Shown piece by piece: positions 32,562 through 43,700 of a stretch of 64,000 bases of DNA; positions within the stretch are counted from its first letter, which is position 1; every line of letters begins with the position of its first letter. The notes under the pieces are model-generated. The model made no database searches. It saw nothing but the letters and a program-made list of their open reading frames with translations, and had not been told where the DNA came from. Position numbers and translations under genes: made by a program. The DNA lies in contig OZ034978.1 of assembly GCA_964030785.1 (NCBI GenBank), positions 8,695,453-8,759,452 of the forward strand. Reading direction: 5' to 3'. The DNA comes from Siderastrea siderea (lineage: Eukaryota > Cnidaria > Anthozoa > Scleractinia > Rhizangiidae).

Positions 32562-33521
32562 ATGGCGGACGAGTCGTACTTTCTTTCCCAAAGCTATTAC
32601 TTTGTATACAATTTCCTTCTTAAAGGCTTTATCGCTGTACTTGTGTTGTCGATTGCAACCTTATTAACCAAAACGTTCGGCAGTCAAGACAATGCTTATA
32701 AATCGGGCTCTAACGATTCAAATTTTTGCTCCTCTTCTGAATGTCTTCGATGCACTATCAAGTATAATACAACGCCGAAAGCAGTTTTGTCGAAGATGGA
32801 TGCTTTCTGGGGCATAAGAAGAGACAGAACTGGACTTGAACGACTTTATAAAGCAACTGAACGCTACGACACTGAAAAGAGACAAAACGATCCAGTATGT
32901 ACCCAGAAACCGACAGTGTTTTATGTCCATGGACTTTCCTGTAAGCCATGGTATGAAGAAACTTACTTGGAACAACTCAAACCTTTGAAATCGTTAGTAA
33001 ATTATGAGTTGATAAAATCGGAATTCAAGCGGGTGAGACTTAACGCAAGTGAGGGATGGTTTAAAAATACGACCCCAGAGGGCGAATGGTTAGTTTTTCA
33101 TCTGTTTAATCAAGGGGAAAAAGTCGAAGAAAACTGTACTATGTGTCCAAATACTATGGAAATCATCGAGTCGATTGAACCATTTATGAAGGGCTGTTCA
33201 TTTGGCAATGCGTTGTTTTCAGTTGTTACACCAGGAACACACATAACTGAGCACTATGGTCCAACAAACTGTAGAATAAGATGCCATTTGCCTTTGCTTG
33301 TACCACAAGGATGCAGTTTGTGCGTGAACGGTGAGGAAAAGGAATGGAAGGAAAAAGAGCTCTTGTTGTTTGATGATTCTTTCCTCCATGAAGCGTGGCA
33401 CATAGGGATGGATGGAGAAAGAGTTGTCCTCATGTTAGATCTCTGGCACCCTGAGCTTACCGTGGTTGAAAAGGAAGCACTTACATATATGTTTTCAGGG
33501 ATGTCCAAGTTTGCAAGGTAG
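32562..33521 (+). CDS. Aspartyl/asparaginyl beta-hydroxylase domain protein (ASPHD1/2-like)
   Basis: An intact single-exon gene of 319 aa. It starts at ATGGCGGACGAG, and the start codon lies in a YY1-like context (AATATGGCG). A hydrophobic segment at about residues 15-35 predicts a type II single-pass membrane protein. The C-terminal half carries the AspH-fold signature: EHYGPTNCRIRCHLPL (His231, Asn236, Arg238, His242), then FDDSFLHEAWH (His276, His280) and RVVLMLDLWHPEL (Arg287). In the AspH family the Fe(II) is held by two histidines and 2-oxoglutarate by the later arginine. This matches animal ASPHD1/ASPHD2 in length and layout, but substrates of those proteins are not established. Cysteine pairs CSSSECLRC (56-64) and CTMC (192-195) lie in the presumed lumenal part. 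The intronless form is either ancestral or a retrocopy that kept its frame. Confidence 0.85.
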   Translation: MADESYFLSQSYYFVYNFLLKGFIAVLVLSIATLLTKTFGSQDNAYKSGSNDSNFCSSSECLRCTIKYNTTPKAVLSKMDAFWGIRRDRTGLERLYKATERYDTEKRQNDPVCTQKPTVFYVHGLSCKPWYEETYLEQLKPLKSLVNYELIKSEFKRVRLNASEGWFKNTTPEGEWLVFHLFNQGEKVEENCTMCPNTMEIIESIEPFMKGCSFGNALFSVVTPGTHITEHYGPTNCRIRCHLPLLVPQGCSLCVNGEEKEWKEKELLLFDDSFLHEAWHIGMDGERVVLMLDLWHPELTVVEKEALTYMFSGMSKFAR

Positions 33522-33561
33522 TAGTAAAAGTGTCAACTTTCTACAACATGGAGTGAAGTAA

Positions 33562-34487
33562 GGGAAGGTACGTTTTTTCTTGGGGGGGGGGAGGGCTGGG
33601 GAATTTTGGTATTTTTTTCCCAAAAAAGTGTTGGCCCTCCTTTGCATTTTAATAAAAAACTCCTGACCCCCCCACCTTTAGGTGACTGACAAAAGCACAA
33701 CCCTCCCCTCACTACAACATGGTATGTTCCATGCTGTAGAAACCTCAGAACATTTCGCTTGTGAATGCAAAGTGTTTGAATATGAATATATCTCGATATT
33801 GAATGTGTGCGTGCTGAAAAAAGGAAAATGAGAACAATCATTGTGGGATATTTACGTTTTATAGCTGAAGTTTGAATATGGAAGTATTTGAGTATTATAA
33901 AAGTTTTGAACATAAAATATCTAAGGGAAAATACACGCGCTTCTTTCTCTGACTAGCTGGCATTGCTGTTGGTTATTTTAACAGAAAGGTTTAGTTGTTT
34001 AGCATGCGAAATCTGCCTCTCAAAAACAAATATTTCTGACATTTCCGACAGGGTAGAGCGCATTGTTGGATCTACTAGTAACTCTTCAGAACTAAACGAC
34101 TCGGGAGATCAGGCAGCTGATAGCCAACTGCAAGAAGCTGAAGAAACGATACCTGAGTCAAGTACTTCTCGATACGGAAGGAAAAGGACACAAGTCCTCC
34201 GAGAAAAACTATGTGCCATGGCATAATATACATGTAAAAATGTAACCTAGTACCTATAATAAAACACCAAATTAAATCAAAGTAGGTGAAAAGAAAAACT
34301 TAATCTGTAAGAAAAATGGAAAGCAACATCGCAAAAATTCTCATTAAAAGATTCTGGAAAAGATGTGTGACCCTCCCTTGAATAGCTCACATGAGGTATG
34401 GCCCTCCCCTTTTGGTGCTCACTTTCACTGATGACCCTCCCCTCTGAGGCCCCAGCCCTCCCCCCCCAAGAAAAAACGTACCTTCCC
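33562..34487. mobile_element. PIF/Harbinger-like MITE, TAA target duplication
   Basis: The left end GGGAAGGTACGTTTTTTC and its exact inverse at the right end are flanked by TAA (33559-33561 and 34488-34490). G-runs and ggagggctgggg follow inside both termini. A 3 bp TWA duplication with GGG-starting TIRs is the pattern of PIF/Harbinger. It starts 40 bp after the ASPHD-like stop codon, so it probably lies in that gene's 3' UTR. It contains one coding-looking segment (33985-34226). Confidence 0.8.
33985..34226 (+). pseudogene. Coding-like segment inside the MITE
   Basis: After a good acceptor (ttattttaacag) the frame is open to a stop at 34226. It reads through SDRVERIVGSTSNSSEL, then an acidic Q/E tract and RYGRKRTQVLREKL. 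Composition is protein-like (acidic, then basic C-terminus) and could be the tail of a Harbinger-associated second protein or a captured host exon. The family is not recognised. Confidence 0.3.
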
Positions 34488-34490
34488 TAA

Positions 34491-37002
34491 CCTTGTCATG
34501 GAGGTATAGGGAACTGCAGGGTGAACTGACGAGGAATGAAGTACCAGTGGAGAGAAGTGTCTGCATGCCTTCCCAAGATCTTTGCAATTATTGCAATGTG
34601 TTAATTATAATGTACCAGAAAGTAATATTTCAAAAATGAGTGCAGGTGCTTCATTGGACCTTCTGCACATGAAAGCACAAGACAGTAGACAGGGAAATAA
34701 TTAAAAAGTGAAAGCAAAGCAGTTGAATGTAATTGAAGGGCTTGGGATAACACTATGCTAAAAATTTGGGTGTTTTTTTTTATTTTGCTCAAAAATTGAA
34801 ATATGATGGTACCTCCGCTGGAAAATCAACCTATGCAGTTAGCCATACTGAAACCATCTTTGAACAGGGCATTTTCATGATGGTCCTAAATGACACAGCT
34901 AAACTACAAATTTATAGCTAAGCCACACAAAATATGCATGCAAGTTCCTTGTTCCTTGGTGGCTAGACAGTGAACGAAAGGGTTATATGTGAAAAAAAGT
35001 ACAGAAAAATTTACGTCATCAGCTTGTAATAGTCCAGCTATAGAACAAGTAAGGTGCATCTCAGCACAAACATTTTAGAAGCACTCTGGATTGGTGGCTC
35101 ATTAGTGAATATAATGCTAAAAGAAACAATGAAGGAATTTTTTTAGCTTACCAGAATCTCTCCACTAGACTGACCACAAAGTTGCGTTAACTCTTTCATT
35201 ATCTTCCTCCTGCAAGTAAATTTAAAACGGTTTGTCTTATCTTAGAATTCAACAGCGAAGGTTTGCTCCAGCATATTTGAAATTTTCTTGCCGCTTCTAT
35301 TACATCAATGTCTTCCTTTGGATCCTACAATTCCCAGCTATGAAAAGACATGAGCATTTATAAGATTAATGATCAGAGCTTTCATGGACATCCCCTTCTG
35401 AAGTATCCATCCTAAAAAGTTTTGAACATTTGCACAAGAAGGTCACAGATGACCCAGGTGAACTTTGTGTTCCATACAGTAAAAACAGCTCCAGACACCT
35501 CATTTGCACCAACTTGAACCAATCAGATAGTGACTTAAAACAATAGAATATTTCAAAACCAAAAGAAATGGTCACTATGCCTGACAGCTGACAGTGGGCC
35601 TTTAAGCTATACATAATCAGAATCAGCCCTAAGCTCCTGCAGGCTTCACTCTGGCTTGGGACTTGAACCTCTGGCTGAGTGGGATTCATGGTCTAAATTG
35701 TTAGTCTGGTCCTCAGAGGAGATGTGCTTTAAGGGGTTTTCTTGTGTCTGGAAGTAATATACTTATAGTACACAGAGGTGTGTTGCATCAGGTCTGGTGC
35801 CTGTGGCAAGCTCTAAGTACAGGGGGTCTTTGAGGATATGGCCATCATACATGTAGTAGATATGGCTGAGCCATAGCAGGTGCTATTGGGAGAACTTGTT
35901 TCAGAACACTGTCTGGCTATGTGATGCCCAAGATTTGCCTGAGGCGACATCAAAAGGGCTGCAGTCAGCTTTTCCTAGTAACTGAAGGGTGTCCATGAGG
36001 CCTAATACACCCTTAACTAGGGTACTACCTAAACAGAAACTAGGGGCACCAAAACATTTCATGCTTCATAAAATATTTAATATTTAGTATACACTCAAGA
36101 GGGATTTGCTAGACTTAATTTGAATAACATACAAAACCTAATTATATTTTTGTATAACTACAGCAAAACAAGAATACAGCACAGAGCTCTGTATTAGAAA
36201 GTTACTGAAAGCCCGTTTCCAAACTCGCAGACTTTTATTAATGTTTGGCAGATCACAAACAATCCTTTGATCTGGTAATTGTTACAGTGATTTATAAAAT
36301 TAGAACTAACCTGCGGTCTCTTTGTCAACAGTATAAACCATTATACCTCCTATGCAGCAACTTCAAACCTCTATACTTTTTACATTGAATATCTAATATT
36401 AAAACTGGAATATTTTGACAATAACTGTGTATAAGGAGATAGGTTTAATTTAAAAAAACCTGTAAAAGGAATTATGTCCAATAAACATCATCAGAATCAA
36501 TAAATTACAGTACATTTACAAGCACAACACTCACAGTTGTTCTTTGTCAACTTGTTTATCCCATTATCATCTTAACAAAAATTTCAACTCTTGTACTTTT
36601 CTACAGAGTGTTTTTGGTAGAGTTGGTTCTTTTTCTTCCACATATGAAAACAAGGGGTATGGAGTAAAAGCCAAACCATAGTTAGCTATGGCCAAACCCA
36701 GTAGTAGAAATGTTCAGTTATTGATAATCCGCTTAAAACCTCTTTATCCTTAGATCTTGGTGGCTTGATTACTAGCTGTTGTTCTACTGGAATTGGGCTC
36801 ACACTCCTTCCACGAAGGCACGAAGACCAGACTTGAGAGCATGCCACCAATTTGTAATTTATGGCAAAATATGATGTCAGTAACATAACATAACATTAGG
36901 CTACTCTTCAAAGAGTCAACTCTGTCATAATTTACAACAGACACCATTGGGACCAAAATTTGGTTTTGATAATAGAGAAGAGTCCATAATAGCTAGTCAA
37001 GG
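34491..37002. other. Intergenic; possible small minus-strand exons
   Basis: No full gene is readable. Three minus-strand segments look exon-like. 35209-35152 has a strong acceptor tttacttgcag and donor CTG|GTAAGC and reads KIMKELTQLCGQSSGEIL. About 35328-35270 follows attgtag and reads DPKEDIDVIEAARKFQ. About 36850-36725 reads RSVSPIPVEQQLVIKPP. They could be parts of an unidentified gene downstream of Deltex, but their joining is not resolved. Confidence 0.25.
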
Positions 37003-37690
37003 GTAAGGCCCTGATTATATGAGACCGGTACGAACTCAGACTGGTATGACTTCATATCAGCCGCCATACTAATGCTTGCTTCTGTTCATGTGAAACTGGT
37101 CTGAAATGTCATCCCAGACCGGTCTGACTCATTCTGGGAGCTGAACTGACATGGGTGACTCAGACTGGTCTGAAGTTAGAGTGGGGAATCATGTAAATAT
37201 GACCAGAGTTCAGATCGGCCTGAGATTTTCGTTTTGAGCATGCGCAATAGTGGTGTTAAACCATTCCAAAATGGTGGATAATAGTGAGAAACCCAAAGAA
37301 ACCCGTTGGATTGGTTGAGGATTTCATTTTAGCACTAGTGGTATTAAAAGTAGTTTATGAAGGTAGAGGAATTGACCTTGAAGGAGATCTTGTCAAATTG
37401 TATTTGGAATTGCGTACGATGATGTCCAAGAAATAACAGCACACAGATGTTCGTCCGACAGGACACCATGACGCAGCCCACAAGAGAAAAGTAAATATTT
37501 CCCTAGCATCTGTCATATTTTACAATTATTTAATTAACATTTATTTATGCTAATCTGAAGTGGTACTGATCTGAGTTTGTACTGCTCTCATGTAGCTGCT
37601 GCAGACTGGTCTCATGTAAACTAATTCAAGATGGTCTGAGCTGTACTGGTCTGAATTTATACCAGTCTCCTCTAACCAGCCTCTAAATTT
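37003..37690. mobile_element. MITE with GAGACCGGTACGAACTCAGAC ends
   Basis: The left end (ggccctgattatatgagacc, then multiple cagactggtctga words) is mirrored by the right end (agactggtataaattcagac inverse, ending in aggctggttag inverse). Words built from CAGACCGGTCTGA occur about ten times in both terminal 180 bp blocks, so the ends are internally repetitive. The middle has no coding sequence. It lies 100 bp downstream of the Deltex stop. Confidence 0.6.
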
Positions 37691-37788
37691 CAGTTTACCG
37701 GGACTTGGGCTCCTTTTCGTAATAATGGAGCACCTGCAATAGCAAGGTGTCCACAAACTGAGAGAGACTGTAATTACGTCCTGAGATT

Positions 37789-40700
37789 TTATTCCTGATC
37801 TTCACTTTCCTCATCATCCTGGACTCCCTGTGCAGCCAGCTCAGCAAGAACATTGTCTAAATAGTTGGGATCAGGAAAGCCGTGGCCCATGTGATTTGAA
37901 AATGCTTCTGTTTTGTGGTGAATTTCATTCCAAATTACTGTATCTTGCACACCAGTTGTCGTTGATGTACCAATAGTGAAAATAAGCCTCCGCTGCCATG
38001 CCTTTTTTAAGAGTTTTAAGACCTGCAGTAACAAATAATGATGTATTTGTAAATTGTGCTGTCCACTGTTTGAAGAACAAGATTTCAAGTTGATTTTATA
38101 GCCAATAAACATTCATCCATAGTAATTTACTAAATTCATTTTAGGCATTCTGAGTGAGGATATCCTAATGAAATGATCCCCCATGAAAACTCCATGCCTA
38201 AGATGAGATCATAACAACCAGCATTATCACTAGTCTTGTTAAACCTGTCACTGAAAGAGCCTCAGTATTAATATGTATATTCTCCTTAGTGTTCTCCATA
38301 AATTTCTTATGGCACTAGTTGAGTGAATTTGCACAAGCATCAAGACACCTCAGCTTTAGTGATCATTTCCCTTATTCACATGACCTGTATGTTTGATCCA
38401 GTAGGGATACTGTAAGGAGAAATTAGATGCATGTCACTATTGGGGCTTAACGGGTTAGTATCCTTGCTGGAATTCCAACCTGTAACTTCCTACTCTGGTA
38501 TCTAGTACCTAACCAGCTGAGCTAGTCAGCCAGCAGAGTGTGTTACAACTGAGTTAATTAAACAACATAATAATCATTCCATAATTTGCTTTGTTAACTA
38601 AAAGGGATTGTGCCAAGGCTGCTGCCTAAGAAAAAATTTGTGCAAATTTTAGCCCTTTCGCCCTTTGGGTGCAATTAGTCAAGGGGGGGTCATTATTAAG
38701 AGAGCTCCAAGGAATAAAGAAAGGGAGATACATGAATATTACTATTGACATAAACTGTAACAAAACCTGGCTCCCTCACAAAGTTGTCATGATTTGAGAA
38801 ATGTCATGGGTGCACACTAACTTAATATTATTATTATAAGTTATTCCAAAAATGTTATCATTAACATTTTAATGAATTAGCTACAGCCTCAATTAACTAT
38901 TAGGTGCATACATGAAGATGGATATTAATAGGAGTCACAAACACCTTGTTTCCTTTTCGGTTATCAGGTAGGTAGCATGTTCTTGGAAAGCCTCCTGCAC
39001 TGTATCTTCTTCCTGGATTAGGATGTTCTGGTCCCTGAAAATGTTGATGATTAATATTCTATGACGTTGCCTGACAACTTTTTGACAACATCTTGAGGGC
39101 AACTGGTTACCCAAAATGCAAGAATTGTGGGAAGTGGATTAGTGAATGGAACATGGAGCTTGACCAGGCCAAACCGTGTCTCACAATAGGATCGTTGACT
39201 AATACCTTTACATCGAAACCAGCAAGGAGACTTAGTTTGTAAGTAAGACCTTTAAATTACATGTATTACCAAGTCGTATCATCTGGCATACAGGGAAGTA
39301 TGCTAGACTGGGGTGCACGAGGTTAATTTTGAGTGTCAATTGCTTATCCAGCAAGGAAACATTACTGCCGCACCACACATACCTGCACTCCTCCTCTGAA
39401 GTCATAGGTAATTGTGATCATTCCACAGTCAGGATGGCCAGGAAGGCTTCTGTGTGAGCGATGCACATCCATAACACCATCCTTTGGTTGATTGCCATGT
39501 TTAACACCATGGATTGCTTTACAAGTGGGGCACTGTAAACTTCCATCCTGTGGTTAACAGAGAAAAACAAAATAATGTTAATTTCTAGTTTCCTTATTGG
39601 TTAGGTGCATACAGGTTATCAGCAAACCACCCTGCTTTTTGCTTTACAAGAAAACTGGATGTCATGCCAAATGTTAACACAGTTCATGGAATTTTCCTTG
39701 ACATAAAATTGACATGGGACTCACTAAATTTTCAAGGACTTGTCACAATGAAATTGATCCAGGACCCTCTAGGATTTCTGGGACCTGCATAAAGCCTGCC
39801 ACAGCCAATGTTTTCTAACAAAGTACCAAGCAGGGCATGGTGCAGTGGTTAGCGCACTGAACTTCAGATCTGAAGGTCAGTGGTTCGAGGCCCACTCCCT
39901 GCCATCGTGTTGTTTCCTTTGACAAGAAACTTTACTCCACATTGTCTTTCTCCACCCAGATGTATAAATGGGTACCGGTGACATACTGTTGGGGATAACC
40001 TTGTGATTGACTAGCATCCCATCCAGGGAGACAAGAAATACCCTCAGTTGCTTCATACTACAGAGACCTGGATAAAGTCCGGCCGGGTGGGCCTCCTTGG
40101 CTCATGTGCGACACTTTTTTACCAAGTAGAACCCTGGTTTAATAAACGCCAATTTAACGAAATCCCCAGTACAACGAACAACATTCTTCAGCCTGGCCAA
40201 AGTTGTAGTAAAATGTATGGAGTAAAATTTCCAATATAACGAACCCCACTATAGTGAAATCCCTGTTATAACAAAGTAAAACCAAAAGCCCAAACTAGAA
40301 AACTACCCCGATATAACGAAAAAGATTTGAAGGCAAAACATTACCAAGACAAAATTTAGCTGTACTATGTGTACAGTTGCATGCAGACAAAAGCTGCAAA
40401 TGTTATAAATTTGATCATTTATCCCAGATACATTGTGCAATGAAACCAGACGCTATTTAATTGGAGACAAATTAATTATCAATCAAACCCGATATAACAA
40501 AGGGTTTGGTCGATTTCCCACAAATTCGTTATGTTGGGGTTTCGTATACCGTGTAGCACTAAATTTTTGCAGGTTCTAATTTTTGCGTTTTTTTTTGCGA
40601 TTTCCAAAAATAAGTTCCCACAAAATTAAATTACCGCAAATTTTTTTTTTCCGCAAAAATTTACTCCACTGTAGAAATTATATACAAAAATACTGGTTTG

Positions 40701-43700
40701 AACGAGAAAATGCCATAGATAACTTGGTGGATAATACATCAAGTGGTACCCTAGTTATTGTCGATCCATTGTAGTGTAATAGAGTGACACTGATTAATCT
40801 TGATCCCCATATAATTTTAACTTTGATTGAGAAATCATTAACATGTTCATTCTTGATGATTGTAAACTCCGAACAGGAATGTAAGTTTCAAGCAAATCAC
40901 TAATATAGCTACTGTAGGACTTACGTTCCCATGTTGTTTTATCTGCATTGCGATTGCATGTACTCAAATAAAAAACGTGACTTCCAGAAAATCGCAAAAA
41001 TTAATTCCCAGCAAGAAAAACCAGCCTCTTCCAATCACAAAAATTAGTTCCCGCAAAACACAAAAAATTGCCAATCCGCAAAATTAAACTCCCACAAAAA
41101 TTTAGTGCCACACGGTATAACAATTCCCCACAATAACGAATTCATTTTCCCAGTCCCTTGGCACTTCCTTATATCGGGGTACCACTGTACTCACTTGAGC
41201 TCCACTGTTGTACATTGCTTGCAGACAAGAGGCATGAAATGAATGCTTGCACTTGGTCAGCTGTTTGATGCAGGAAGATTGTGCCTCTCCAGTGGTTTCA
41301 GATTCATCGTCAAATGAAGAGATATTACAGAGCTTTTCAAAACAGATAGGACAGTCCTGTGACAGAAAGTGATGACAGCAAATTACCATTTGGCAGAGAT
41401 TTTCTGTCATGTTCATATTTAGATAGTTATTTATACAAGGGCAAATTTTCCTGTTATTTTTACGACATTGCAACAACAAAGAGAGACCATAACTTTAATT
41501 TAGTCACTCTTTAGGATTAGAACATCCTTGTGCAAAATAATTCTAAACCTGGGGTGCAAAGGAGAGAAACAGTCTCAGTTCTCCCAGGGCCTGGGCCAAA
41601 AGTCAAAAATTTGCCCTGGGGCCTCAGGGCTCCTTAATTAATTTGTCCCCTAGGAGAGGGAGGAGGGTGCACAACCCAAGTTTGGGTAGGAGTGAGTCAG
41701 CCAGCCTAAGAAGCCCTAAACCTGAAATTCCTTTTTACATGGTTAAGTATTTCAGTTTTGAGCATGAGACTCCTGACAATGATTTAAGGTAGACAATGCT
41801 GGATCAATTAAAGGTTAGACCGCAGAAAATTTTGCCCTAGAAAATATGGAAACTGTTTCCGGGTAACTGAAGGGTACCTATGTACACTGTGACTGCCCTG
41901 TCTATGAACCTGACTGCAGGACTGTGACAGTATCAAGTGAAAAGCACATACCCAATTATGAAATAATTTAGAATGATTGAAAACCATACTAACCTACTGG
42001 GTGGTACATTTCCCAGTGTAGGCTATATATCGGAGTACCCTCACCCAGGATCTATCCCTGGAAATGCTACGAGTTAGCCTGAGTAAACAGCCGACGTCTC
42101 GCGAGGTCGCCACTTGAGCCCTTGCAAAACGATGACTGAGTAACAAGCGCAGAAATTCCATACTGATGACGCGTCACTACCCAGATTTAAGTAGTGCTTC
42201 TGATTGGTTGAAACGAAATTCCCTCGCGATTCAAATAGTCAGAAGCACTACCTAGTTCTGGGTAGTGACGCGTCATCAGTATGGAATTTCTGCGCTCGTT
42301 ACTCAGACGCCGTTTTGCGAGGGCTCAAGTGGCGACCTCGTGAAACGTCGGTTGTTTTCTCAGGCTAGCTAAGAGTCAATTTTCTAACACTTCTGCAAGA
42401 GTACCTCGTCTGGGGCTGTCTCCAAGTCATCGCAAAATTCTGAAAGAGGGTCACGGGCAGTAGCACCTGCAGCTAGAACAAATAATATATTAAACTTTAA
42501 ATTCTCCTTACTAAATTACCAGAATCCAGAGCCATGTCTGACAGTTTTGAATACATCATGAAAAAAGTGAGACCAAGAATTGTGATCATTGTGAAACCAA
42601 GTTTTGGTTTATTACAAGATAGTGATAAATATACAATATTTTGACTCTACTCTAGGGTCATAGTCATGTGTGAAGAAATGTCACAAGCAGGCGGCTTATA
42701 TACCAACAGTCATAGACAGATTTACAGGTGAAAAAAGTTTAAATCTCTAGCTAGAGGCTTTTAGTCCTTCATTAATACTTGGTTTTAAGGAATGCTAAGT
42801 GTGGCTTAATTGCATTAAAGTGATCCATTGATCAGAACTGCACTGCGCATCCTCACTGTGCATAATTCCTTGCTACATTATCATGCAAAAGAGCGCTTGT
42901 GTATTTCTTGAGCTGTCTAGTGAAACAAACGGTCATTTTCTTCTCAATGAAAACATGGTGACCTACTGTTTCTGATGTTCACACAAATCATTAAACTCAG
43001 CAATCAACATCTTTGTGTTGAAAAAGTTCTTAAAAATGTATTCATCAGAAAAATAACTCACCACTAGAACTAATACCTTGTCAACTACTTGAAGTCTATC
43101 ACATTGTTTTAAGGGGTTGCCTTTTATACGTTTTGTGTGTTCCCACCAAAAGGAGCACAATCTGATCAATTAATAAGCTCCTGTTTCAAGAGTGATTTTT
43201 CTTACAGTTATCTCTTTTGTAGCCAAGGTGACCTATTCCTTTTAAACTTTGCACATTTTTAATCAACATGTAGTGGTGAACAAGCAAAGGAAGTTTTAAA
43301 AAATTTGCTTGTCTACTTTTATTTTAAGAAAATCGCCTTACACTGGTCTGCTCAACAAGGGATGGGGGGCCTTTGACTATACCGTAAAAATACTGTTACC
43401 TTGAGAATGTTCCACCTTGACTTTCTTCAATTTCTTTCCTCTGCTGACAGCTGTTGCACCTTTCCCAGCTGTAACTCTAGCTCTTGATGCTCTTGAATGA
43501 CTGAAAGCTGTGTAACCATTTAAAGAAGCTGAGGCAGCCAAACCTTTATTCGGAGATTTTGCAGTAACACTCGATCCCTGAGTATCCAAAGGGTATCTTT
43601 GATTTGTTAATCTTTTCACAGGTCTTTGAAAATGTGTATGTTTATTAATTTGTTTCATGTTGTGAAAATCCAAATAGTTTGGAATTGCAAGTGGTGTGAT

